Assembly: GCF_036010665.1 (NCBI RefSeq)
Contig: NZ_CP108581.1
Coordinates: 5,017,501-5,081,500 of the forward strand
Source of the DNA: Microbispora sp. NBC_01189
GTDB lineage: Bacteria > Actinomycetota > Actinomycetes > Streptosporangiales > Streptosporangiaceae
DNA: 64,000 nucleotides
Reading direction: 5' to 3'
Part shown: positions 44,784 to 52,173 of the stretch, one piece after another
Numbering within the stretch: the stretch's first letter is position 1
Layout of the letters: each line of letters opens with the position of its first letter
The notes under the pieces: generated by a model
Database searches by the model: none
What the model saw: the letters and a program-made list of their open reading frames with translations, nothing else
What the model was told of the DNA's origin: nothing
Translations under genes and position numbers: made by a program

Positions 44784-45829
44784 CTCTCATCTCCATCGAC
44801 GGCGTGAGCCGCCGGTTCGGCGAGGTGACCGCGCTCGACTCGGTCAGCCTCGACATCCGGCAGGGCGAGTTCTTCGCCCTGCTGGGGCCGTCCGGCTGCG
44901 GCAAGACCACCCTGCTGCGGATCCTCGCCGGGTTCGAACAGCCCGACACCGGCTCGGTGCGCCTCGACGGGGCCGACCTGCTCGCGATTCCCGCACACCG
45001 CCGCCCGGTCAACCTCATGTTCCAGTCGTACGCCCTGTTTCCGCACCTGAGCGTGGAGAAGAACGTGGCGTACGGCCTGGAGCGGGAGCGGCTGCCCCGC
45101 GCGGAGATCCGGGAGCGGGTCGCCGCGGTGCTGGAGACCGTCGGCCTGGCCGCGCAGGCCCGGCGCAGGCCGCACGAGCTGTCGGGCGGGCAGCGCCAGA
45201 GGGTCGCCCTGGCCAGGGCCGTCGTCAAGCGTCCCCGGCTGCTGCTGCTCGACGAGCCGCTGAGCGCGCTGGACAAGAAGGTCAGGTCGGAGATGCAGCT
45301 CGAACTCAAGCGGCTGCAGCACGAGGTCGGCATCACGTTCGTCGTGGTCACCCACGACCAGGAGGAGGCCATGTCGCTCGCCGACCGGATCGCGGTGCTG
45401 AACGGCGGCCGGGTCGAGCAGGTGGACACCCCCGTGGACCTCTACGAACGGCCGCGCACGCCGTTCGTGGCCGGCTTCATCGGGGCGAGCAACCTGTTCA
45501 CCGGCAGGGCGACCGGCAAGGGGCTGGACGTGGACGGGCTGGGCGTGCTGCCCGCGCCCGCGGGGCCCGTGGAGGGCGGGACGGCGATGCTCGCCGTACG
45601 GCCGGAACGGGTCCGCCTCGGCTCGGTCACGGCCGGCCAGGGGGCGCTGCGGGGCAGGGTCGTCGACGTCAGCTTCTACGGAGGCGTCTCCCATGTGGTG
45701 TTGAGTGTGGCGGGCCACGACCGCACCGTGCTCGCGGCCACGCAGGGGCGGGCCAGGGTGGAGGCCGGCGCCGAGGTCGCCCTCTCGTGGGACGCCGACG
45801 ACGGCGCGCTCGTCCCCCTGACCCCGTGA
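44780..45829 (+). CDS. Polyamine-type ABC transporter ATPase, PotA-like
   Basis: The 349-residue ATPase has Walker A GPSGCGKTTLL, Q-loop FQSYALFPHL, signature LSGGQRQRVALARAVVKRP, Walker B LLLLDEPLSAL with D-loop, and switch His in VVTHDQEEAM. A C-terminal TOBE/OB regulatory domain (about 235-349; GRATGKGLDVDGLGVLPAPA, MLAVRPERVRLGS) is as in PotA. It completes the importer: one binding protein, two permeases and this dimerising ATPase. The gene ends 11 bp before the end of the convergent TetR gene. Confidence 0.94.
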   Translation: MTLISIDGVSRRFGEVTALDSVSLDIRQGEFFALLGPSGCGKTTLLRILAGFEQPDTGSVRLDGADLLAIPAHRRPVNLMFQSYALFPHLSVEKNVAYGLERERLPRAEIRERVAAVLETVGLAAQARRRPHELSGGQRQRVALARAVVKRPRLLLLDEPLSALDKKVRSEMQLELKRLQHEVGITFVVVTHDQEEAMSLADRIAVLNGGRVEQVDTPVDLYERPRTPFVAGFIGASNLFTGRATGKGLDVDGLGVLPAPAGPVEGGTAMLAVRPERVRLGSVTAGQGALRGRVVDVSFYGGVSHVVLSVAGHDRTVLAATQGRARVEAGAEVALSWDADDGALVPLTP

Positions 45830-45840
45830 GGCCGCCGGGG

Positions 45841-46458
45841 TCAGGGGCCGTCGGCGGGCCTGAGCGGGTTGCCCGTGGCCAGGCGGGCGTAGTCGAGGAT
45901 CAGCTCGACGGCCCTGTCCGGGTCGATCGAGTGGTGCCGGGCGATGACGCGGTAGCCGTACGCGTCCTCCAGGGCGACGAGGTTGCGGGCGATGGTCTCG
46001 GAGTCGTGCGCCAGCGTGAAGACGCCGTGGGCGGCGCCCGTCTCCAGGATCGTCTGGTACATCGACACCTGCCGGTCGAACAGCGTGGTCAGCAGCGCCG
46101 CGTAGACACGGTTGCGGCCGGCGGCGCCGCCGAGCTCGCACAGCAGACGCACGCCCGCGTCGTCCGGGCCGTCGGGCAGGCCGGAGCGGATCGTGATGAT
46201 GAGCTTCTCGGCCGGGTCGGAGACGCCGCTGATCTTCTTCATCCGCCGCTCGTAGAAGCGCTCCATGCCGGCGTGATGGGCCTCGATCAGCAGCTCGCGC
46301 AGGTCGGGATAGTGATAGAGCACCGCGCCGGAGGTGAGCCCCGCCTCCTCGGCGATCTGGTTGAGGTGGACCCCCTCGGCACCGTGCTGGATCATCGCCC
46401 GGTGGGCCGCGTCGATGAGGTCGAGACGCCGGTCCGCTTTGCTCTTGCGCTGTGCCAT
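45841..46458 (-). CDS. TetR family repressor of the amine/glycosyltransferase locus
   Basis: The 205-residue TetR protein has an HTH at about 10-57 (RRLDLIDAAHRAMIQHGAEG, VHLNQIAEEAGLTSGAVLYH, YPDLRELLIEAHHAGME). A ligand-binding helical domain follows. The ATG at 46458 has AGGGGTGGG immediately upstream; the longer reading frame to 46554 would run through the operators and is rejected. It is divergent from the glycosyltransferase operon, with two 16-bp dyads in the gap (sites B and C) and a third at the ABC/kinase divergent promoter. It is therefore inferred to be an autoregulated local repressor of all four transcription units. Ligand unknown; an amine or its metabolite is likely. Confidence 0.9.
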   Translation of the reverse strand: MAQRKSKADRRLDLIDAAHRAMIQHGAEGVHLNQIAEEAGLTSGAVLYHYPDLRELLIEAHHAGMERFYERRMKKISGVSDPAEKLIITIRSGLPDGPDDAGVRLLCELGGAAGRNRVYAALLTTLFDRQVSMYQTILETGAAHGVFTLAHDSETIARNLVALEDAYGYRVIARHHSIDPDRAVELILDYARLATGNPLRPADGP

Positions 46459-46471
46459 CCCACCCCTGTCA

Positions 46472-46487
46472 TTGCACCCAGGTTCAA
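46472..46487. promoter_or_regulatory. TetR operator candidate, site B (TTGCACCCAGGTTCAA)
   Basis: A 16-bp dyad with the same frame (TTGnAnC-NN-GnTTCAA) as sites A and C lies 14 bp before the tetR start codon. This is the right place for autorepression. Confidence 0.55.
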
Positions 46488-46538
46488 TCGGGCGCCACGA
46501 TACCGCGCCAACCCTTGACGGGTGTAGCAAGTCCGTAT

Positions 46539-46554
46539 TTGAATCTCGATTCAA
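46539..46554. promoter_or_regulatory. TetR operator candidate, site C (TTGAATCTCGATTCAA)
   Basis: The most symmetric of the three sites, with perfect 7-bp arms and a 2-bp centre, lies 22 bp before the glycosyltransferase start. A -35-like TTGACG (46515-46520) lies upstream, so site C falls on the expected -10 region. A repressor bound here would block polymerase. Confidence 0.65.
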
Positions 46555-46575
46555 CTAGCTTCAGAGGAGCCTCGA

Positions 46576-47865
46576 ATGACGGCCACGCCCTTGACGATCC
46601 TGTTCATGCCGGAGAGCGCCTACGGGCCGACGAACAACTGCGTCGGGATCGGCGACGTCCTGCGCCGCCGTGGCCACCGCGTGGTGTTCGCCGCCGAGGC
46701 GTCGTGGAAGGGCAAGCTGGAGGCGCTGGGCTTCGAGGAGGACCTCGTCGACCTGGCGCCGCCCGCGCCCGAAGGGCAGGACACGACGGAGCAGGACCCG
46801 GGCCAGTTCTGGAAGGACTTCATCCGCGACACGGCGCCCGAGTACCGCAAGAGCACGGCCGAGCAGCTGGAGACCGTGACCAAGCCGATCTGGGACGCGC
46901 TCATCGACGGCGCCAAATACTGCGAGCCGCAGCTCAGGGCCATCATCGAGCGGGTGCGGCCGGACGTGATCGTCGAGGACAACGTGGTGGCCTTCCCCGC
47001 CCTGGTGACGGCGGGCGTCCCGTTCGTGCGGATCGTGTCGTGCAACCCGCTGGAGGTGAAGGGCCCGGGCGTGGCCCCCCCGTTCTCGGGCCTGCCCGCC
47101 GACGGGACGGGCTGGGCGGAGTTCCGGGCCGAGTACGACCGGACCCACCGTGAGGTGTGGGAGTCGTTCAACGAGTGGGTGGTCGCGCAGGGCGCCCCGC
47201 CGCTGCCGGACCTGGAGTTCATCCACGAGGGCGACGCGAACCTGTACGTGTACCCCGGGATCGTGGACTATGCGGCCGACCGGCCGCTGGGCGCGTCGTG
47301 GACCCGGCTGGACTCGTCGGTGCGGGAGACCGACGACGACTTCACGCTCCCGGACATCCCGGGCGAGGGCTCGCTGATCTACTTCTCGCTGGGGTCGCTC
47401 GGCTCGGCCGACGTCGAGCTGATGCGCCGCGTGATCTCGGTGCTGGCCCGCACGCCGCACCGGTACATCGTCTCCAAGGGCCCGCTGCACGAGGAGATCG
47501 AGCTGGCTCCCAACATGTGGGGGGCTGAGTTCGTCCCGCAGACAAAGATCATTCCGCTGGTCGACCTGGTGATCACGCATGGCGGCAACAACACGACGAC
47601 CGAGGCGTTCCACTTCGGCAAGTCCATGATCGTGATGCCGCTGTTCTGGGACCAGTACGATAACGCCCAGCGCGTGCACGAGACCGGGTACGGCGTCCGC
47701 CTGGACACCTACCGCTTCACCGACGACGAGCTGATCGGGGCCATCGGCGCACTGCTGGGCGACCAGGACCTGCGGGACCGGCTCGCCGCGGCCGGCGAGG
47801 AGATCCGCCGTCGTGACGGTCTGCGCGTGGCCGCGGACGTCATCGAGAACGTCGCGGCGAAGTGA
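46576..47865 (+). CDS. GT1-family (MGT/UGT-like) glycosyltransferase
   Basis: The 429-residue GT-B enzyme has an N-terminal acceptor domain (LTILFMPESAYGPTNNCVGI, GDVLRRRGHRVVFAAEA) and a C-terminal nucleotide-sugar domain. The latter has IYFSLGSLGSADVELMRRVI and the donor signature VITHGGNNTTTEAFHFGKSM (diphosphate-binding HGG and Glu), then FWDQYDNAQRV where the conserved Asp-Gln contacts the sugar. Macrolide and small-molecule glycosyltransferases share this. The ATG at 46576 has AGAGGAG 8 bp upstream. It is first in an operon with an amine oxidase and aldehyde dehydrogenase, an unusual partner, so the acceptor could be the amine or a product of its oxidation. Donor and acceptor are not known. 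Confidence 0.88.
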   Translation: MTATPLTILFMPESAYGPTNNCVGIGDVLRRRGHRVVFAAEASWKGKLEALGFEEDLVDLAPPAPEGQDTTEQDPGQFWKDFIRDTAPEYRKSTAEQLETVTKPIWDALIDGAKYCEPQLRAIIERVRPDVIVEDNVVAFPALVTAGVPFVRIVSCNPLEVKGPGVAPPFSGLPADGTGWAEFRAEYDRTHREVWESFNEWVVAQGAPPLPDLEFIHEGDANLYVYPGIVDYAADRPLGASWTRLDSSVRETDDDFTLPDIPGEGSLIYFSLGSLGSADVELMRRVISVLARTPHRYIVSKGPLHEEIELAPNMWGAEFVPQTKIIPLVDLVITHGGNNTTTEAFHFGKSMIVMPLFWDQYDNAQRVHETGYGVRLDTYRFTDDELIGAIGALLGDQDLRDRLAAAGEEIRRRDGLRVAADVIENVAAK

Positions 47866-47893
47866 GCCGTCCGGTGAGCGGCGGGACCATCGA

Positions 47894-47925
47894 GATCGAG
47901 GACGCCGCGTGATCGAGGACGCCGC
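47894..47925 (+). repeat. 15-bp direct duplication spanning the oxidase start codon
   Basis: GATCGAGGACGCCGC occurs at 47894-47908 and again at 47911-47925, separated by GT. The first copy holds the GAGGA ribosome site, the GTG start falls at the junction, and the second copy encodes residues 2-6. It duplicated the initiation region and may provide two alternative start contexts. Confidence 0.75.
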
Positions 47926-49282
47926 TCCCCGGGTCTTCTGGACCGACCGGCCTGGGGCGCCCGGCCCCTACGAGCCGCTGCACGGCCGTACGACGGCGGA
48001 CCTGCTGGTCGTCGGCGGCGGCTTCACCGGCCTGTGGGCAGCCGTGCTGGCCAAGCAGGAGAACCCCGCCTGCGACGTCGTCCTCGTGGAGGCCCGCTCC
48101 GTCGCGTACGGCGCGAGCGGCCGCAACGGCGGGTTCATCGCCGACTCCCTGACCCACGGCATCGGCCACGGGGTGCGGTTGTGGCCGTCGGAGAACGCGG
48201 CGCTGCTCGCGCTCGGACGCGCGAACCTCGCGGCCATCGCCCGCTTCGTCGACGACCACGGCATCGACGCCGACCTCCGCCTGGTCGGCAAGACCACGGT
48301 CGCGGTCGCCCCCCACCAGGTGGAGGAGCTGAGGCGGGCCGAGAAGCTGCACCGCGAGCACGGCGAGGACGCGGTGTTCCTCGGCCGTCACGAGATGCGC
48401 GCGGACGTCGACTCGCCCACCTACCTCGCGGGGCTGCGCCTGCGCGGCACGGGCGGCCTCCTCGACCCCGCCGGCCTGGCGTGGGGACTGGTCCGCGTCG
48501 CGGCCCGGCTCGGCGTGCGGGTCCACGAGGGCACCGAGGTCACCGCGCTGACCCGGACGCGGACCGGCGTGGAGGCCAGGACGGGAGGCCGGGCGGTGGT
48601 GAACGCCGGGCAGGTGCTGCTGGCCACCAACGCCTTCCCCTCGCCCCTGCGCAGGCTGGGCCTGTTCGTGCTGCCCGTCTGGGACTACGTGCTCGTCACC
48701 GAGCCCTTGTCGCCCGAGCAACGGGCGTCGATCCGGTGGCCGGAGGGCCAGGGCCTGACCGACGCGGGCAACCAGTTCCACTACTACCGGCTCACCCGGG
48801 ACGACCGCATCCTGTGGGGCGGGTACGACGCGGTGTACAACTTCGGCGGCGGGGGATCGGAGCAGCGCGACGCCTCGCACGAGCGGCTCGCGCGGCACTT
48901 CTTCGCGACGTTCCCGCAGCTGCGCGGTCTGCGCTTCACGCACAGGTGGGGCGGCGTGATCGACTCGACCAGCCGGTTCACCCCGTTCTTCGGCAGGGCC
49001 ATGGGCGGGCGGCTGGCCTACGCCCTCGGCTACACCGGCCTCGGGGTCGGCGCGTCCAGGTTCGGCGCGCTGGTCGGCCTCGACCTGCTGGCCGGGCGGT
49101 CCACCGCGCGGACGAGGCCGCGCATGGTCCGCCGCCACCCGGTGCCGTTCCCGCCGGAGCCGCTGCGCTGGCCGGTGGTGGAGCTCACCCGCCGCGAACT
49201 CGCCCGCGCCGACGACAACGAGGGCCGCCGGGGCCCCTGGCTGCGGCTCCTCGACCATTTCGGCATCGGCTTCGACAGTTAA
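47909..49282 (+). CDS. FAD-dependent amine/amino-acid oxidase, DadA/PuuB-like
   Basis: The 457-residue flavoenzyme of the DAO family has the dinucleotide fold LLVVGGGFTGLWAAVLAKQE with the ribose-binding acid in VLVEARSVAYGASGRNGGF. HRWGGVIDSTSRFTPFFGRA and YALGYTGLGVGASRFG line the active site, as in gamma-glutamylputrescine oxidase and related amine oxidases. With the downstream aldehyde dehydrogenase it should oxidise a primary or secondary amine to an aldehyde plus NH3 and H2O2, and the dehydrogenase would then make the acid. GTG 47909 has GAGGA 7 bp upstream. A gene for a gamma-glutamyl-amine synthetase (puuA) is absent from the window. Confidence 0.88.
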   Translation: MIEDAAPRVFWTDRPGAPGPYEPLHGRTTADLLVVGGGFTGLWAAVLAKQENPACDVVLVEARSVAYGASGRNGGFIADSLTHGIGHGVRLWPSENAALLALGRANLAAIARFVDDHGIDADLRLVGKTTVAVAPHQVEELRRAEKLHREHGEDAVFLGRHEMRADVDSPTYLAGLRLRGTGGLLDPAGLAWGLVRVAARLGVRVHEGTEVTALTRTRTGVEARTGGRAVVNAGQVLLATNAFPSPLRRLGLFVLPVWDYVLVTEPLSPEQRASIRWPEGQGLTDAGNQFHYYRLTRDDRILWGGYDAVYNFGGGGSEQRDASHERLARHFFATFPQLRGLRFTHRWGGVIDSTSRFTPFFGRAMGGRLAYALGYTGLGVGASRFGALVGLDLLAGRSTARTRPRMVRRHPVPFPPEPLRWPVVELTRRELARADDNEGRRGPWLRLLDHFGIGFDS

Positions 49283-49292
49283 GGAAAACCGC

Positions 49293-50690
49293 ATGACGAT
49301 ATTGATCAATCCCGCCGACGGCCAGGTCGTCGAGGACGTGCCCGACACCCCGCTCGACGGCGTGACGCGGGCCGTACGCGCGGCCCGGGAGGCCTTCGAG
49401 CAGTGGCGCGAGACGACGCCGGGGGAGCGTGCGCGGGTGCTGCTGCGACTGGCGGACCTCGTCGAGCGGGACGCCGGGGAGCTGACCCGGCTGGAGGTCG
49501 AGGAGACCGGCAAGCCCGCCGCCGTGTTCCGGGACGGCGAGCTGCCTTTCGCCGTCGACAACCTCCGGTTCTTCGCCGGCGCGGCCAGGTCCCTCGACGG
49601 CACGGGCGCGGGCGTGTTCAGCGCCGGATACACGTCCGTGCTGATCAAACGGCCGATCGGGGTGGTGGGCGCGATCGCGCCCTGGAACTTCCCGTTCATC
49701 ATGGCGGTCTGGAAGATCGGCCCGGCCGTCGCCGCGGGGAACGCCGTCGTGATCAAACCGGCACCCCGGACGCCCCGCTCCACGCTGCGGCTCGCCGAGC
49801 TGTTCACCGAGGCCGGGGCCCCGGAGGGCCTCGTGCGGGTGGTGACCGGCGGCGCCGAGGTGGGACGGACCCTGGTGACCGATCCCGGCGTGGACATGGT
49901 CAGCGTCACCGGGTCCACCGCGACCGGCCGCGAGGTCATGCGCGGAGCGGTGGACGGCCTCAAGCGGGTCCATCTGGAGCTGGGCGGCAAGGCGCCCGCG
50001 CTGGTGTTCGCCGACGCTTCGCTGGAGGACATGGCGGCCGGGGTCGTCATGGGCGCCACCTACAACACCGGCCAGGACTGCACGGCCGCGACCAGGGTGT
50101 ACGTCGAGAGGTCGCGGTACGCCGAGGCGGTCGAGGCGCTGCGGGAGACCATCGCCCGCGTCCGGCCGGGTGACCCCTGGGCGGCCGACGCCGACATCGG
50201 CCCGCTGATCAGCGCCGAGCACCGCGAGCGGGTCCACGGCTTCGTGACCAGGGCGTCCGGCCGCGTCGTCCACGGAGGCGGGCCGATCGACGGCCCCGGT
50301 TTCCACTACACGCCCACGCTGATCGCCGACGCCGACCCGGCGAGCGAGATCGTGCGGAGCGAGATCTTCGGCCCGGTGCTGGTGGCGATGCCGTTCGACG
50401 GCGAGGACGAGGCGGTGCGGCTCGCCAACGCCACGCCGTACGGGCTGGCCTCGTCGGTGTGGTCCACGGACGTGGCCCGCGCGCTGCGCGTCTCCCACCG
50501 CCTGGACGTGGGCGTGACGTGGGTGAACGACCACCTGCCCATCGCCTCGGAGGCCCCGCACGGCGGTGTCAAGGGCAGCGGGTTCGGCAAGGACATGAGC
50601 CAGGAGGCCGTGCGGGAGTATTCGGTCACCCGGCACCTCATGATCAAGCACGCGGCCCCGGAGGCGCGCGACTCCTTCCGCCCGGCCTGA
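49293..50690 (+). CDS. Aldehyde dehydrogenase, gamma-aminobutyraldehyde/betaine-aldehyde type
   Basis: The 465-residue ALDH begins close to the catalytic fold and shows IAPWNFPFIMAVWKIGPAVA, VTGSTATGREVM, general-base Glu in VHLELGGKAPALVF, nucleophile Cys263 in NTGQDCTAATRVYVERS and the end motif WVNDHLPIASEAPHGGVKGS. QDC-T-A and VNDHLPIASE are typical of PatD/YdcW-type aminobutyraldehyde dehydrogenases. It is 10 bp downstream of the amine oxidase and last in the TetR-linked operon, so the route amine to aminoaldehyde to omega-amino acid is a good reading. Its product could feed the gabT locus elsewhere in this window. Confidence 0.9.
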   Translation: MTILINPADGQVVEDVPDTPLDGVTRAVRAAREAFEQWRETTPGERARVLLRLADLVERDAGELTRLEVEETGKPAAVFRDGELPFAVDNLRFFAGAARSLDGTGAGVFSAGYTSVLIKRPIGVVGAIAPWNFPFIMAVWKIGPAVAAGNAVVIKPAPRTPRSTLRLAELFTEAGAPEGLVRVVTGGAEVGRTLVTDPGVDMVSVTGSTATGREVMRGAVDGLKRVHLELGGKAPALVFADASLEDMAAGVVMGATYNTGQDCTAATRVYVERSRYAEAVEALRETIARVRPGDPWAADADIGPLISAEHRERVHGFVTRASGRVVHGGGPIDGPGFHYTPTLIADADPASEIVRSEIFGPVLVAMPFDGEDEAVRLANATPYGLASSVWSTDVARALRVSHRLDVGVTWVNDHLPIASEAPHGGVKGSGFGKDMSQEAVREYSVTRHLMIKHAAPEARDSFRPA

Positions 50691-50704
50691 GCGGCCCCGG
50701 CGAA

Positions 50705-51385
50705 CTACGCGCCGGGGAGGTTACGCAGCGCCTCGCGGCGGCTCACTCCGCTGAGGCCCCGGTGCTTCACGTAGCGGAGCACCTCCTCCGGGTTGGTCCT
50801 CGCGTACTCACGCAGCGCCCAGCCGATGGCCTTGCGGGCGAAGAAGTCGGTGTCCGACAGGCTCGGCTCGATGCACGCGTAGAGCAGGTGGACGTCGGTG
50901 CCGTCCTTGAAGGAGTTCTGGCACAGGATGGCGGCGCGCCGTTTCCACAGGTCGGCGTCGTGCGCCCAGTCGAGCACCTGGCGGCGCATGCTCTCCGGAT
51001 ACAACCGCAGCAGCGTGCCGATCCGATGGATGGCGATGTCGTCCACGAAGTCCCACCAGGCCCCGGTGACGATCATCTCCTCGTACATCGGGATCGTGTA
51101 GAGCGTCTGCCAGGACCGGTAGAACCGGTGCGCGGACAGCTCGATCGCGGCGTAGCGCTCCTCGCGGTACTCGGCGTCGCGCCACAGCGCCAGCACCGCC
51201 CGGCGCCACTCGGGCGCGCTGTCGAGCCGGTGCTCGGTGAAGAGCCTGCGCAGCAGGGCCCGCCGCGGCACGGCCGTGACCCCGAGGAACGGCATCTCGG
51301 ACTTCATGTACGCCCGCATGGACAGGGCGCGCGCGGGGTCGGCGGCCTCCGTCAGCGCGAGGCGTACCGCCTTGTGCAGTGTCAT
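50705..51385 (-). CDS. DNA alkylation repair protein, AlkD-like
   Basis: The 226-residue all-helical protein is built of HEAT-like repeats, as in the AlkD/AlkC family of DNA glycosylases for 3- and 7-alkylpurines. Typical segments are RAYMKSEMPFLGVTAVPRRA, WWDFVDDIAIHRIG, WKRRAAILCQNSFKDGTDV and IGWALREYARTNPEEVLRYV. The catalytic Asp/Trp surface residues appear kept (WWDFVD; RKAIGWALRE). The ATG at 51385 overlaps the TetR stop (ATGA), so the repressor and repair genes are coupled. Confidence 0.88.
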   Translation of the reverse strand: MTLHKAVRLALTEAADPARALSMRAYMKSEMPFLGVTAVPRRALLRRLFTEHRLDSAPEWRRAVLALWRDAEYREERYAAIELSAHRFYRSWQTLYTIPMYEEMIVTGAWWDFVDDIAIHRIGTLLRLYPESMRRQVLDWAHDADLWKRRAAILCQNSFKDGTDVHLLYACIEPSLSDTDFFARKAIGWALREYARTNPEEVLRYVKHRGLSGVSRREALRNLPGA

Positions 51386-52086
51386 GACGGCCGGCTCGCC
51401 CGCTCTCCGGTAGCGAGACCGTCGAACAGGAGCTTGACGAAGTGGCCGGCGAGGTGGTCGGTGTCGAGCGTCCCGCCGGGGCGGAACCAGCGCACGGTCA
51501 CCCAGATGGTGTCGCGGATCATCCGGTAGGTCAGCTTGGGATCGACGTCGGCGCGGAACCGGCCCGCGGCCTGGCCGGCCCTGATCTGCTCCACCCACAT
51601 GCGCTCCACCTCGTCCTCGGCCCGCAGCAGGTAGTCGAACCGGTCGCCGGGCAGCGAGCGCAGGTAGTTCCAGTCGTTCTGCATGACGGTGATGGCCGCC
51701 CGGTGCGGCTCCAGGGTGCCGAAGCCGATGCGGACCATCTCCGCCAGGACCGAGCGGGGATCGCCGCGGCGTTCCAGCACGGCCCGGTAGCGGGTGATCA
51801 GATCGTCCAGGAAGGTGCGCAGCACCTCGTCGACGATCGTCTCCTTCGAGTCGAAGTGGTGATAGAGGCTGCCGGACAGGATGCCCGCCTCCAGCGCGAT
51901 CTCCCGTACCGTGGTGGCCTGGAAGCCCTTGCGCGCGAACAACTCGGCGGCGAGCCTGACGAGGTGCTCGCGTCGTTCCGACGCCGGCCCTGCCACGCCG
52001 CGCCTCGCCCTGCCCGGCCCACTGGCCGGCCCAGTGACCGGCACGGCCGTGCCGCCGGAGTCCTTACGCTGGTTCACGGCTCCCAT
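51382..52086 (-). CDS. TetR family transcriptional regulator
   Basis: The 234-residue TetR protein has a disordered N-terminal extension (to about 40), then an HTH (REHLVRLAAELFARKGFQAT, TVREIALEAGILSGSLYHHF, DSKETIVDEVLR). A long ligand domain follows, of the KstR2-like type judging by YRMIRDTIWVTVRWFRPGG and DHLAGHFVKLLFDGL. It is divergent from the PhoD-like gene (87 bp) and coupled by ATGA to the AlkD-like gene. It may control both. The start ATG 52086 is preferred over an upstream 19-residue extension. Confidence 0.88.
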   Translation of the reverse strand: MGAVNQRKDSGGTAVPVTGPASGPGRARRGVAGPASERREHLVRLAAELFARKGFQATTVREIALEAGILSGSLYHHFDSKETIVDEVLRTFLDDLITRYRAVLERRGDPRSVLAEMVRIGFGTLEPHRAAITVMQNDWNYLRSLPGDRFDYLLRAEDEVERMWVEQIRAGQAAGRFRADVDPKLTYRMIRDTIWVTVRWFRPGGTLDTDHLAGHFVKLLFDGLATGERASRPS

Positions 52087-52173
52087 TATGGCCGTCGAGC
52101 AAAGGCTTGTTCGCAACTCTCGCCTCACGTGACCTCCCGGCATGAGCGCCGCCCGTACGGCAGGATCGGACGC

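Noticed and set aside
39872-50690. Mobile island or prophage origin for the TetR-linked locus
   Set aside because: No integrase, transposase, tRNA-end repeats or drop in GC content was seen. The genes look native to the chromosome.
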